Under the pieces are notes generated by a model. That model ran no database searches, was not told the origin of the DNA, and was given only the letters and a program-made list of their open reading frames with translations. Source: Pararhodobacter sp. (lineage in GTDB: Bacteria; Pseudomonadota; Alphaproteobacteria; Rhodobacterales; Rhodobacteraceae). From it: DNA of 39,879 nucleotides. Position 1 is the stretch's first letter. Each line of letters opens with the position of its first letter. The position numbers and the translations under genes were made by a program. This document shows positions 9,608 through 18,839 of the stretch, piece after piece. The stretch lies in the NCBI GenBank assembly GCA_020832805.1, contig JAFIED010000104.1, positions 1 through 39,879 on the forward strand, written 5' to 3'.

Positions 9608-11083
9608 ATGCCAACCGTCCTGGCCGCCCTGCCGATTGTTGTCGTGGTGCTGGCAATGGCCGTTCTGCACTGGCGCGCGGCGCTGGCCGGGGCGGCCGGG
9701 CTTTTGGTGGCGCTGGGGCTGGTTCTGGTCGGTTCAGGGGTGGGCGGGGGTGGCGTGCTGGTCGCCGGGGTTGCGGCAGAGGCGGCAAGCAGCACGCTGA
9801 CCATCCTGTGGATCATTCTGCCTGCACTGGTGATCTACGAGGTCCAGATGCGTTCCGGCGCGCTGGAACGTCTGCGCCTTGCCCTGACGCGGCTAAGTGA
9901 TGACCGCATGGTTCAGGCCTTGCTGATTGCATGGTTCTTCGGGCTGTTCATGGAGGGGGCAGCCGGTTTCGGCACGCCCGTGGCGCTGGCCGCCCCGCTG
10001 CTGGTCGGCCTGGGGTTTGGCCCCGTCAGGGCGGTGGCGCTGGCGCTGCTGGGGCATGCGGCGGGTGTATCGTTCGGGGCGATCGGCACACCGGCGCTTG
10101 CACAGATCGGTTTGCTGGACCTGCCCGGGCCGCCGTTGGCAGCGTTGACGATGGGGCTGCATGCCCTGCCCGTCTGTCTGTTGTCGCTTTGCGTGATGCG
10201 CCTGGCCTCTGATGCGCCCTTGACGCGCAAACGCGCAGGCATTGCCCTGCTGGCGGCGGTGTGTTTTCTGACCCCTGCGCTGCTGCTTGCCTGGCTGGCG
10301 GGGCCGGAACTGCCCACGCTGGGGGGCGCGCTGATCGGTGGCGCGGTCTTTGCCGCGATCATGCGTTCGCGGCATCTGCCCCGGACCGACACCGCGCCCT
10401 GGCGTCTGGCCGATCTGGCGCCCTATCTGCTGATTGTTGCACTGGTCTTGCTGACGCGTCTGGTGCCGCCTGTGCAGGACATGCTGTCGGCCCTGTGGCT
10501 GGGGTGGCAGTGGTCCGGCTTTGCCGGTGGCATGGCGCCGTTCTATCATCCCGGCACATTGCTGGCCGCAGGGCTGGCCATGGCGGCATTGCTGACCGGG
10601 CGCGGGGCGTTGCTGGGCCCCGCGCTTGGCGCCGCGCTGCGCAGGCTTGCCCCGGTGGCATTGGCCCTGCTGGTGATGCTTGCCCTGGCCCGGTTGATGG
10701 TTCACGGCGGCCTGATCGCCCAGCTTGCCAATGCGGCGGCGCAGGCCGGGGCGTTCTGGCCGCTGCTGTCGCCATTCATCGGGGTGCTGGGCACCTTTGT
10801 CAGCGGCTCTGCCACGGCCTCGAACATCCTGTTCACCGATTTCCAGGCCGCCACGGGACGCGCCCTTGATCTGTCGGTGGTGCTGATGGCCGCGGCGCAA
10901 GGGGCCGGGGCCGCCATCGGCAATGCCATCGCCCCCCACAACATCATTGCAGGAGCAGCAACTGTCGGCCTTTCCGGGCGGGATGGCGAGGTACTGGCGC
11001 GCACCCTGTTCCCCGTTCTGGCCTATGCCGCCATGCTGGGGCTCGTCGTGTTCATCGTCTCGCATCACTTTCTGCCGCTATGA
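9608..11083 (+). CDS. lldP: L-lactate permease (LctP/LldP family)
   Basis: 491 aa membrane protein with GLFMEGAAGFGTPVALAAPLLVGLG; ATG one nt after the upstream stop. Confidence 0.85.
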   Translation: MPTVLAALPIVVVVLAMAVLHWRAALAGAAGLLVALGLVLVGSGVGGGGVLVAGVAAEAASSTLTILWIILPALVIYEVQMRSGALERLRLALTRLSDDRMVQALLIAWFFGLFMEGAAGFGTPVALAAPLLVGLGFGPVRAVALALLGHAAGVSFGAIGTPALAQIGLLDLPGPPLAALTMGLHALPVCLLSLCVMRLASDAPLTRKRAGIALLAAVCFLTPALLLAWLAGPELPTLGGALIGGAVFAAIMRSRHLPRTDTAPWRLADLAPYLLIVALVLLTRLVPPVQDMLSALWLGWQWSGFAGGMAPFYHPGTLLAAGLAMAALLTGRGALLGPALGAALRRLAPVALALLVMLALARLMVHGGLIAQLANAAAQAGAFWPLLSPFIGVLGTFVSGSATASNILFTDFQAATGRALDLSVVLMAAAQGAGAAIGNAIAPHNIIAGAATVGLSGRDGEVLARTLFPVLAYAAMLGLVVFIVSHHFLPL

Positions 11084-11316
11084 TCGTTCATGGCCGCAGG
11101 CAGAAAATCGTCCCCATGCCGGTTTTCCGGACCATCCGCATGCCCCAGACATTCGGCGATGTCTTTTCCATCAATTCTTTCGGTTGGCTGTCGATACCGC
11201 AAGACAGCAAGCACCCGCCGGTGTAGGAGAGCGCCATGTGGAAACAGGTGGCGCCTACGCCAGGTCGACGCTATCTCTATCCTGGCAAGACACGGATTAG
11301 CGAAGGAAATTCAAGC

Positions 11317-12087
11317 ATGCATACCTTGCGTACTGCTATTGCCGCGGCGATCTGTTCTGCCGCCCTGATGGTTCAACCCGTTCAGGCGCAGAACCGGGTG
11401 TTGGCGTTTTCCCTGACCGGGGGCGCAGCCGTGGCACCCAGTTACTTTGGCTCGGATTCCTATCGCGTCTCGCCAAATGGCAGCTTTGGTTTCAACAGTT
11501 TGCAGCTTGGCCCCATTCGGCTGGGAGACCCGGACGGACCAAGACATTTCGCCATGGGCACAGGCCTGCGCGGCGCGTTTCGGTACATCCCCCGGCGCTC
11601 CGGAACCAATGAGCTTGCAGGTCTGAATGATGTCAGAACCTCGCTGGAGCTTGGCCTGGGGCTGCAGCACACAGCAGAATTCTGGCAGGTCTACGGTGAT
11701 CTGCGCTATGGCGTTCTGGGGCACAGGGCATTCGCGGGCGAGATTGGCGCGAACGCCCTGTACCGTGGCCAGAACGGGCTGATCCTGCACGGCGGTCCGC
11801 GTGCCGAGTTCGGCAACGCCCGTTTCGCACGCACCTATTTCGGCGTTACCCCGGCGGAGTCGGCAGCATCGGGTCTTGCGGCGTACAGACCCGGCGGCGG
11901 CGTGCATGCCATCGGCGTCGAGTTGGGCGCCTATCATCCGCTGAGCGCCAACTGGGGCATCACCGGCTCGGTGCGTTTTGACCGTTTGCGCGGCGATACG
12001 GGCGACTCGCCGATTGTTCGGCAAGGCAACCGCAACCAGGTGACAGCCAGGATCGGTCTGACCCGGCATTTCGACCTGCGTTTCTGA
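11317..12087 (+). CDS. MipA/OmpV family outer-membrane protein
   Basis: Start MHTLRTAIAAA with AAGGA upstream; signal peptide; GGAAVAPSYFGSDSYRVSP and C-terminal TARIGLTRHFDLRF. Confidence 0.75.
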   Translation: MHTLRTAIAAAICSAALMVQPVQAQNRVLAFSLTGGAAVAPSYFGSDSYRVSPNGSFGFNSLQLGPIRLGDPDGPRHFAMGTGLRGAFRYIPRRSGTNELAGLNDVRTSLELGLGLQHTAEFWQVYGDLRYGVLGHRAFAGEIGANALYRGQNGLILHGGPRAEFGNARFARTYFGVTPAESAASGLAAYRPGGGVHAIGVELGAYHPLSANWGITGSVRFDRLRGDTGDSPIVRQGNRNQVTARIGLTRHFDLRF

Positions 12088-12195
12088 CACCATGGGGATG
12101 ATCCGGTGCGTTCCGGGCACTCATCCGCCTTCCTGACCCTGTGTCATGCCGCACATGAGTTGCCAGGGTTGACTGGCACAACCAGTTTCGCAAGG

Positions 12196-12217
12196 GGGCG
12201 GCACCTTGGCGCCGCCC
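12196..12217. terminator. Candidate terminator hairpin between convergent genes
   Basis: GGGCGGC (12196-12202) pairs with GCCGCCC (12211-12217) between the ends of the MipA-like and SBP genes. Confidence 0.4.
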
Positions 12218-12224
12218 ATGCAGA

Positions 12225-13862
12225 CTACGACTTCCAATAGTATTGATAGCGCACTTCATATGTGGGGTGCATCTCGGCGTTATGGATGTTTGGCCGCGCA
12301 TTGCGATAGAGCGCGCGCCAGTAGGGCTGGATAAGCACGCCGTCCTCGCGCAGCATTGCCTGCAACTCTCGCATGACCGCGCGGCGCGCGTCGGCATCGG
12401 GGATGCCGTTTGCCCTGTCCAGCGCCGCGTCAAAGGCGGGATTGGCATATCCCGTCTCGTTCCAGGCAACACCAGAACGATACGCCAGGTTGAGCACCTG
12501 AACGCCCAGCGGGCGCATGTTCCATTCGGTGGCCGAGAAAGGATAATTCAGCCAGCCGTTCCAATAGGTTGCGCCCGGCAGGATAGTGCGGCGGATATTC
12601 AGGCCGGCGGCGCGGATCTGGGCGGCGACGTTGTCGCAGGTTGCGGCCTGCCAGTCGTCATCGATCGAGATCAGTTCGAATTCGTGCTCTGCCAGCCCGG
12701 CCTGGGCGATCATTTCGGCGGCCTGTTCAGGGTTGAACTCGGGCGGGTCCATGTCGGCATATTCCGGATGAATCGGGGCAACATGGTGGTTCTCGGCCAC
12801 GGCGCCCAGGTTGTTGTAACCCAGTTCCAGCACCGTTTCGTTGTCAACGGCCATCTGCAGCGCGCGGCGCACCTCGACCCGGTCATAGGGCGCCTGGCCC
12901 TGATTGAAACGCACGGCGATGGTGCCCGCGGTGACCACCTCGGACGACGGCATGCCGATGGCCTCGAACGACTCGATATAGTCGCCGGTGGTCTGGTAGG
13001 TGATCTCGATCTCGCCGCTTTCTGCCGCTGCCAGCCAGGCCGCGGGATCGGTGCCCAGATCGACAAATTCGATCCGGTCAAGCCAGGCGCCGTTGCCTTC
13101 GTTCCACCATACATGATCCGGGTTGCGCTCGATCACCGCGCCCAGGCCGGTTTCATGGCTGACGGGGCGGTAGGGCCCGGTACCGATGGGGTTGGCAACC
13201 GGGTCATCCCCGGTGAAGGAAGGATGCACCACCGCTGCCGGGTAGTCGGTCATGTTGACGATGATGGCGATGTCGGGCCGTGACAGGTGCAGCCTGAGCG
13301 TATGGTCATCCAAGATCTCGACAGCGTCGTCGCGCAGCTTGCCATCTTCAGCCAGCGCGCTCATCCGTCCGGCCATCGAGTTGCCCTCGAACGAGGCGTC
13401 GGTCCAGCGTTCGATGTTGTGCTTGACGTGCTCTGCGGTAAAGGGGTCGCCATTGTTCCAGGTGACGCCCTGACGGATATGCAGTGTCCAGACGGTGGCC
13501 TCGTCATTCGCTTCCCAGTCTTCCAGCAGGACCGGTGTGATCGTGCCGTCGCGCTCGAACTGGACAAGGTATTCCAGCCAGCCGCGACAGACATCGGCAA
13601 GCTGCGTCCAGTCCCAGCTGCGCGGGTCGCGCTGTGCCCTGATGTCCATGCGCATGCGCAGGGTTCCGCCCCGCCTGGGGGTGTCGGCACGCGCCACGGG
13701 CGCGGCAAGGCCGATAAGGCCATAGGCCGCCGGTGCCATCACGCCCAGCGCAGTGGCCCGGGTCAGGAACTCGCGCCGCCCAAGCAGGCCATCGCGGCAT
13801 TCGCGTGCATAGATCTCTGCGGCGGGATGCACCGCGCGCCCGGTGGGTCTTTGGTATCTCAT
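12225..13862 (-). CDS. ABC transporter substrate-binding protein, family 5 (peptide/opine type), Tat-type signal
   Basis: Start MRYQRPTG with AGGGAG upstream; RRREFLTRATALGV-like Tat motif (GRREFLTRATALGV); RRGGTLRMRMDIRAQRDPRSWDW… typical of family 5 SBPs. Confidence 0.85.
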   Translation of the reverse strand: MRYQRPTGRAVHPAAEIYARECRDGLLGRREFLTRATALGVMAPAAYGLIGLAAPVARADTPRRGGTLRMRMDIRAQRDPRSWDWTQLADVCRGWLEYLVQFERDGTITPVLLEDWEANDEATVWTLHIRQGVTWNNGDPFTAEHVKHNIERWTDASFEGNSMAGRMSALAEDGKLRDDAVEILDDHTLRLHLSRPDIAIIVNMTDYPAAVVHPSFTGDDPVANPIGTGPYRPVSHETGLGAVIERNPDHVWWNEGNGAWLDRIEFVDLGTDPAAWLAAAESGEIEITYQTTGDYIESFEAIGMPSSEVVTAGTIAVRFNQGQAPYDRVEVRRALQMAVDNETVLELGYNNLGAVAENHHVAPIHPEYADMDPPEFNPEQAAEMIAQAGLAEHEFELISIDDDWQAATCDNVAAQIRAAGLNIRRTILPGATYWNGWLNYPFSATEWNMRPLGVQVLNLAYRSGVAWNETGYANPAFDAALDRANGIPDADARRAVMRELQAMLREDGVLIQPYWRALYRNARPNIHNAEMHPTYEVRYQYYWKS

Positions 13863-13995
13863 CGACATCTCCCTGTGTTTGCGCCACTTCCTGTTCTTGT
13901 ATCGCAGTCTTGGCGTGTCAGTGTTTTGGGTCGTTTGAGGGGCCAACCGGTTCGCCGCGTTCCAATGCATTGCTTGCGGCCCGCCCACGCGCCAA

Positions 13996-14029
13996 CGCCG
14001 CGCACCCGCATGAAGCCGGGTGCGCGGCG
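13996..14029 (-). promoter_or_regulatory. Strong intercistronic stem-loop
   Basis: Perfect 13-bp stem CGCCGCGCACCCG / CGGGTGCGCGGCG with an 8-nt loop between PhyH and SBP genes on the same strand. Confidence 0.65.
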
Positions 14030-14090
14030 CAGGGGCAGATCAGTCGGTTATGCGCGCCTTCATGTCTGAAATGCGCCGCCAGCCCGGTGA

Positions 14091-14975
14091 TCATCCTGTA
14101 CCCCGCTTTTGCGTTTCGTTGGTCCAGTCGTCATCCAGATAGAATGGGCCGGGCTGTTCGTGCAGTTCCTCGTATTTGCAGATCTCGGGCGCATCACCCA
14201 GCGGGATGGAACGCCCATCGCGAAACGCCCATTCCCCGCGGTCAGGCGAATCCTCGGCGCGCACATAGCTGTTGATCAGCAGAATGCGCGGATCCTGCGA
14301 CAGGTTCGGGCCAGAGCCGTGCACCGTGAACAATGTCCACAACACCAGATCACCGGCCTCCAGCTCAAGCTGAACCACCTCGGACGGGTCGATACCGACC
14401 GCGCGCAACTCGTCGCCCTGTTCCACGTTGCCCACCATGATGCCGGCATCCTCGGACAGGCCAAGATAGCCACGCCGATGGGTGCGTGGCACAACCTTCA
14501 GCGCACCCTGGGCGGCCCCCTGGCGGTTCAGCGCAAGGCCGGCCGTGACATGATGGCTATCCAGATTGGCGAATTTTTCTGGCCGCGTCCGAAAGCGGAC
14601 ATCCTGATGCATGCGGTAAAAGGTGAACTTGCCGCCCGGCAGCTTCCAGTGCACCTGGTTCGATATCTGTTTGATGTCAGGGCCAAGCAGGGGTGCCAGG
14701 ACATCGAACATCTTGTCGCTGCGCCGCTGACGTTCCATCGTGGCGTTGATCCAGGAAAACCAGTGCGCCTGCGGCACGGCCCGCTTGCCGATCGCCGGGT
14801 CCTCGATCACCTCGAACAGCAGGTTCTTGTGCCGGTAGGTTGCGTGGTGCCTGAGCCCTTCTTCATAGATCTCGTCAGTCGCGCGCCGAACCTCGTCAAC
14901 TTCCTCGGGCGACAGGAAACCCCGGATCACGGCGTATCCCTGTTCTCGCAGCGCCGCCACATGTGCGTTGCCCAT
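14091..14975 (-). CDS. Phytanoyl-CoA dioxygenase (PhyH) family protein
   Basis: Start MGNAHVAAL; FYRMHQDVRFRT (HxD) and LFTVHGSGPNLS motifs. Confidence 0.85.
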   Translation of the reverse strand: MGNAHVAALREQGYAVIRGFLSPEEVDEVRRATDEIYEEGLRHHATYRHKNLLFEVIEDPAIGKRAVPQAHWFSWINATMERQRRSDKMFDVLAPLLGPDIKQISNQVHWKLPGGKFTFYRMHQDVRFRTRPEKFANLDSHHVTAGLALNRQGAAQGALKVVPRTHRRGYLGLSEDAGIMVGNVEQGDELRAVGIDPSEVVQLELEAGDLVLWTLFTVHGSGPNLSQDPRILLINSYVRAEDSPDRGEWAFRDGRSIPLGDAPEICKYEELHEQPGPFYLDDDWTNETQKRGTG

Positions 14976-15084
14976 TTCGTTCACTCCGCCAGTATATCGC
15001 TTGCCTGTATGCAGGGTCGGCCAAGCAATGCTATAAAACAAGCGAAGGTTTTGTGGCCTGAGACCCAAGTTTATTGATGGGCTG

Positions 15085-16050
15085 ATGCGCATGAAGAAAC
15101 GACCGCAGCACGACCGGACCGTGCCGGACCCCGGCGCGCAGCAAAGCCTGCGCGAGGGCCAGTTGCCGCCACTGGGTTGGCTGCGCGGGTTCGAGGCGGC
15201 GGCGCGGCTGGGCAGCTTTACCGCGGCCGCCCATGCACTGGGACTCAGCCAGGCGGCTGTCAGCTATCAGATTCGCTGTCTTGAACAGCACCTGGGGGTG
15301 TCACTGTTCGAACGGCAGGCGCATGGGGTCTTGCTGACAGATCTTGGCCGGGCTTATCTGCCATCGGTTCAGCGCGCCTTTGACGAGATTGCGACGGCCA
15401 CCGACGGCTTGTTCGGCATGCGGGGCGAGGCGTCACTGGTCATTCGCACGCACCCCAGCTTTGCCGCGCTGTGGCTTGCGCCGCGCCTTGCCGCGTTCAG
15501 GTCGGCTTATCCGCGTATTCCGCTGCGCCTTTATTCGTCGATCTGGGGCAGCGCGGTACCGGCCGAGGACGTGGATGTCGAAGTGCGGTTCGGCACCGGA
15601 AACTGGCCCGGTTTTACGGCAGAGCCCATCGACGACGGACCGCTGATTGCAGTCGGCAGCCCGGGCCGCGCGCCCGCCGCAGTGACCGATCTGCACACCG
15701 AAACGCTGATCGAGATCATGGAGGTCGACGACGCCTGGACATTGCTGTTTGCAGGCGCAGGCCTGCCACCGCCACGGCGCGAGCAGATCATCCGGGTTGA
15801 CAGCGCGTTAATCGCGCTGGAGCTGGTTGCCGCTGGCATCGGCAATGCAATTGTCTTCAGAAGTCTGGCGATGCCCTATCTTTCAACCAGCCGGGTTTGC
15901 GATCTTCACATGCCAGACCGACCGGCACGTATGGCACATTACATCCTGCGCCCAATCGCCCCGCAGCGCGAAAAGTCGGCCGCGCGCCTGTTCACGCATT
16001 GGCTGAAAGCCGAACTCGAGCACGACCGGGAAAGCCGTGACGCGCGTTGA
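15085..16050 (+). CDS. LysR family transcriptional regulator (GcvA-like)
   Basis: LRGFEAAARLGSFTAAAHALGLSQAAVSYQIRCLEQHLGVSLFER HTH; divergent from PhyH. Confidence 0.92.
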   Translation: MRMKKRPQHDRTVPDPGAQQSLREGQLPPLGWLRGFEAAARLGSFTAAAHALGLSQAAVSYQIRCLEQHLGVSLFERQAHGVLLTDLGRAYLPSVQRAFDEIATATDGLFGMRGEASLVIRTHPSFAALWLAPRLAAFRSAYPRIPLRLYSSIWGSAVPAEDVDVEVRFGTGNWPGFTAEPIDDGPLIAVGSPGRAPAAVTDLHTETLIEIMEVDDAWTLLFAGAGLPPPRREQIIRVDSALIALELVAAGIGNAIVFRSLAMPYLSTSRVCDLHMPDRPARMAHYILRPIAPQREKSAARLFTHWLKAELEHDRESRDAR

Positions 16051-16097
16051 TTTGCCCGCCGCATGGCGCGATTCAGCGGGTTGCCGGCTGACACGCG

Positions 16098-17702
16098 CTA
16101 TTCTTCACCGCCACCACCCTGGGCCTCGGCCAGAATGAACCGGGCAGCACGTTCGGCAACCATCATCGTCGGCGCGTTGGTGTTGCCCGAGGGAATGGTC
16201 GGCATGACCGAGGCATCCACCACCCGCAGCGCCCTTACCCCCCGCACCCGCAGTTGCGGGTCCACGACCGCGCCGGTGTCGCCGTCTGGGCCCATCCGCG
16301 CGGTGCCCACCGGGTGAAACACCGTCTTTGCCCAATCCGCCACATGGGCGCGCAAGGCATCATCGTCCAGCGGGCCGGGTGCAGGCACAAAGCGTTCTGC
16401 GACATGGGCCGCCAATGCGGGGGCTTCCAGAATGCGCAGGCCCTGGCGCAGGCCACGCAGGGTAGTCGCCATATCCTCGGGGTCGGTCAGTACATTCGCT
16501 TCCAGGCGGATCGGCGTGTTCGGGTCGGCGCTGCGCAGGCTTACCCGCCCGCGCGACCGCGGACGCAGCACGCAGGCCGAAAAACTGATGCCATGCCCCG
16601 GTTCGGGCTTGCCGCCCGGCCCGGTAGAGTGGCCGGGCATGAAGTGAAACTGCACATCCGGCCGTCCGGTGCCAGCGGTATCCACGAAGCCACCGCATTC
16701 AAGGATGTTCGAGGTCATCAACCCTGACCGGAACAGCAGATACTCTGACAGGTGCCGCGCGCCCTTCAGCCCTTTGTCCTGGCCAAAAATCGACACCGGT
16801 GCCTTCAACCGCGCCTCGATCGGCACGGCGACATGATCCTGCAGGTTTTCGCCAACGCCCGGCAGATCGGCCACGACGTCGATCCCTTGTTCGCACAAGG
16901 CCTCGGCCCGGCCAATGCCGGACCGCATCAGAATGGCGGGAGAGGCCAGCGCACCCGCCGACAGCACCACCTCGGCCCGCGCGGCGATACGCCGACCATC
17001 CAGCAGTTCCACACCAACGGCGCGACCATCCTGCACCAACACACGAGCCACTCGCGCACCGGTCATCAGCGCAAGGTTGGGCCGCTTCAGCGCCGGGCGC
17101 AGAAACGCAACCGCCGCCGAGCAACGACGGGCATCTCGGGTCGTGGTTTGATAGAAACCCATCCCCTCCTGGCGCGCGCCGTTGAAATCAGGGTTCAGCG
17201 TCAGCCCCACCTGCTGGGCCGCCTGCAGAAACGCGCGGCTCAGCGGGTGGTGAAAACGCGCCGCCGAGACTGTCAGCGGGCCGCCCTGGCCGTGAAACTC
17301 GTCCTTGATCGCGCGATTGTCCTCGAGGCTGCGAAAGACGGGTAACACATCTTCCCAGGACCAGCCGCGCGCGCCCATCTGCGCCCAGGTGTCATAATCC
17401 TCGGCCTCGCCACGCACATATAGCATGGCATTGATCGACGAGCCGCCGCCCAACACCCAGCCCTGCGGAATGACGAACGCCCGCCCGCCCAGTTCGGGTT
17501 GTGGCTCGCCGCGGTACATGTGGACATCGCGGCCGCCGCGATTGACCTTGAAGAACGTCGCGGGAATGTGAATCCAGGGGCTGACGTCCCTCCGGCCGGC
17601 CTCGATCAGCAGGACGCGGTTGGCGGGGTTTTCCGACAACCGCGAGGCCACGACACAGCCCGCAGAGCCGCCGCCTGCCACTATGTAATCAAACGCTTCC
17701 AC
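16098..17702 (-). CDS. GMC family oxidoreductase (choline/alcohol dehydrogenase-like)
   Basis: DYIVAGGGSAGCVVASRLSENPANRVLLIEAG; VLGGGSSINAMLYVRG; HPVGTARMG. Confidence 0.95.
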   Translation of the reverse strand: MEAFDYIVAGGGSAGCVVASRLSENPANRVLLIEAGRRDVSPWIHIPATFFKVNRGGRDVHMYRGEPQPELGGRAFVIPQGWVLGGGSSINAMLYVRGEAEDYDTWAQMGARGWSWEDVLPVFRSLEDNRAIKDEFHGQGGPLTVSAARFHHPLSRAFLQAAQQVGLTLNPDFNGARQEGMGFYQTTTRDARRCSAAVAFLRPALKRPNLALMTGARVARVLVQDGRAVGVELLDGRRIAARAEVVLSAGALASPAILMRSGIGRAEALCEQGIDVVADLPGVGENLQDHVAVPIEARLKAPVSIFGQDKGLKGARHLSEYLLFRSGLMTSNILECGGFVDTAGTGRPDVQFHFMPGHSTGPGGKPEPGHGISFSACVLRPRSRGRVSLRSADPNTPIRLEANVLTDPEDMATTLRGLRQGLRILEAPALAAHVAERFVPAPGPLDDDALRAHVADWAKTVFHPVGTARMGPDGDTGAVVDPQLRVRGVRALRVVDASVMPTIPSGNTNAPTMMVAERAARFILAEAQGGGGEE

Positions 17703-17736
17703 CCGCGCCTCCGCTGTTGATCATGCCTCTCAGACG

Positions 17737-18741
17737 TCACTTGCCGCCTGCAGCCGGTGTCGCCCCGAAACCCGGCCAGTTGACAGCCTCGCCTGGCCAG
17801 TCGCCGGACCAGTCATGCGCATGACCGCCCAAGGGGGCGTCCGGCGCAGCCGCAGGGTCACACCCTGATGCCCGCGCGCGGACATCGCAGGGCCGATCCC
17901 CCGATCGCGGCGACAGGTCCAGCTCCACCCCACAGCGCACCAGATCGCTGCGGTGACGCGTTTCGCCAAGCATCACGGGCTTGTCGTCATGGTTGAAATA
18001 CGTGATGGCACGCACCAGCAAAGGGTCGTCCGGGGCAATCTGCAGCAAGGCTGCATCCACCTTGCCGGCGCGCCGGGCGCTGATTTCCCAGGCGGCCCGC
18101 CCAAGACCCAGATGGCTGCGCAGCCGATCGACGATAGGCAGCGCGGCGTTCGCCTCGGTAAAGCCTGCGCGCCGGGCCAGCGTTGCCTCGATTACGCGTT
18201 CGTCTATGGCCAGGGGAACATGCGCCAGCGCACGCAGGCGGCGTATCGCCAGCACCTGCGCTGCCGGCGCCAGGTCAAGCCCGCGCGATTCAGCCGGGGT
18301 CGGCGGGCGCGTGACAAAGCCAAGCACTGTCACCGCCGGGCCCTGCCCCCAACGCGCTGCATACTGCCGGTCAATGTCCAACCCGGCATCAAGCTTTTCG
18401 ACATGGGGCCGGCGGGCCACATACGTGCCGGCCCCGCGCCGGCGCCGGATCAGCCCGCTTTCGGCAAGTTCTGACAGGGCGTGGCGCACTGTCGCCTTGG
18501 TCACACCGAACATCGCGGCAAGCTCTGCTTCGGTATGAAACCGCCGCGCCGGATCAGGCCATTCGCCGATCAGCGTCAGCAAATGACGGCGTATCTGCAG
18601 GAAAAGCGGCAAAGGCTGGTCGCGGTCGACCCTGGCAGCGCCATCAGGCTGCGGCACAGCCGAACCCTGTTGATGCGGTGCACGGGCATGCACCTGAACC
18701 CGGCCCGCATCAAGAGATGGGAAATTACCATTTCCAACCAT
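17737..18741 (-). CDS. GntR family transcriptional regulator with UTRA-type effector domain
   Basis: ARRFHTEAELAAMFGVTKATVRHALSELAESGLIRRRRGAGTYV wHTH; C-terminal UTRA-like region. Confidence 0.88.
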   Translation of the reverse strand: MVGNGNFPSLDAGRVQVHARAPHQQGSAVPQPDGAARVDRDQPLPLFLQIRRHLLTLIGEWPDPARRFHTEAELAAMFGVTKATVRHALSELAESGLIRRRRGAGTYVARRPHVEKLDAGLDIDRQYAARWGQGPAVTVLGFVTRPPTPAESRGLDLAPAAQVLAIRRLRALAHVPLAIDERVIEATLARRAGFTEANAALPIVDRLRSHLGLGRAAWEISARRAGKVDAALLQIAPDDPLLVRAITYFNHDDKPVMLGETRHRSDLVRCGVELDLSPRSGDRPCDVRARASGCDPAAAPDAPLGGHAHDWSGDWPGEAVNWPGFGATPAAGGK

Positions 18742-18772
18742 TATACAAGATTCCAGCCCAATTTCAGCAAAA

Positions 18773-18800
18773 AGTCTAGACTACTATAGTAATTTTTACT
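18773..18800. promoter_or_regulatory. Cluster of overlapping/abutting palindromes in a divergent promoter (candidate GntR operator)
   Basis: AGTCTAGACT (18773-18782), TACTATAGTA (18782-18791), AGTAATTTTTACT (18788-18800). Confidence 0.55.
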
Positions 18801-18839
18801 ACGCTTGCCATGATTGGTCAACAGAGAGGGAGCGGCACC

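Noticed and set aside
8482-9816. 444-aa minus-strand ORF
   Set aside because: Shadow of the clear D-2-hydroxyacid dehydrogenase gene on the plus strand
9893-11068. 391-aa minus-strand ORF
   Set aside because: Antisense to lactate permease; Gln/Arg/Gly-rich shadow translation
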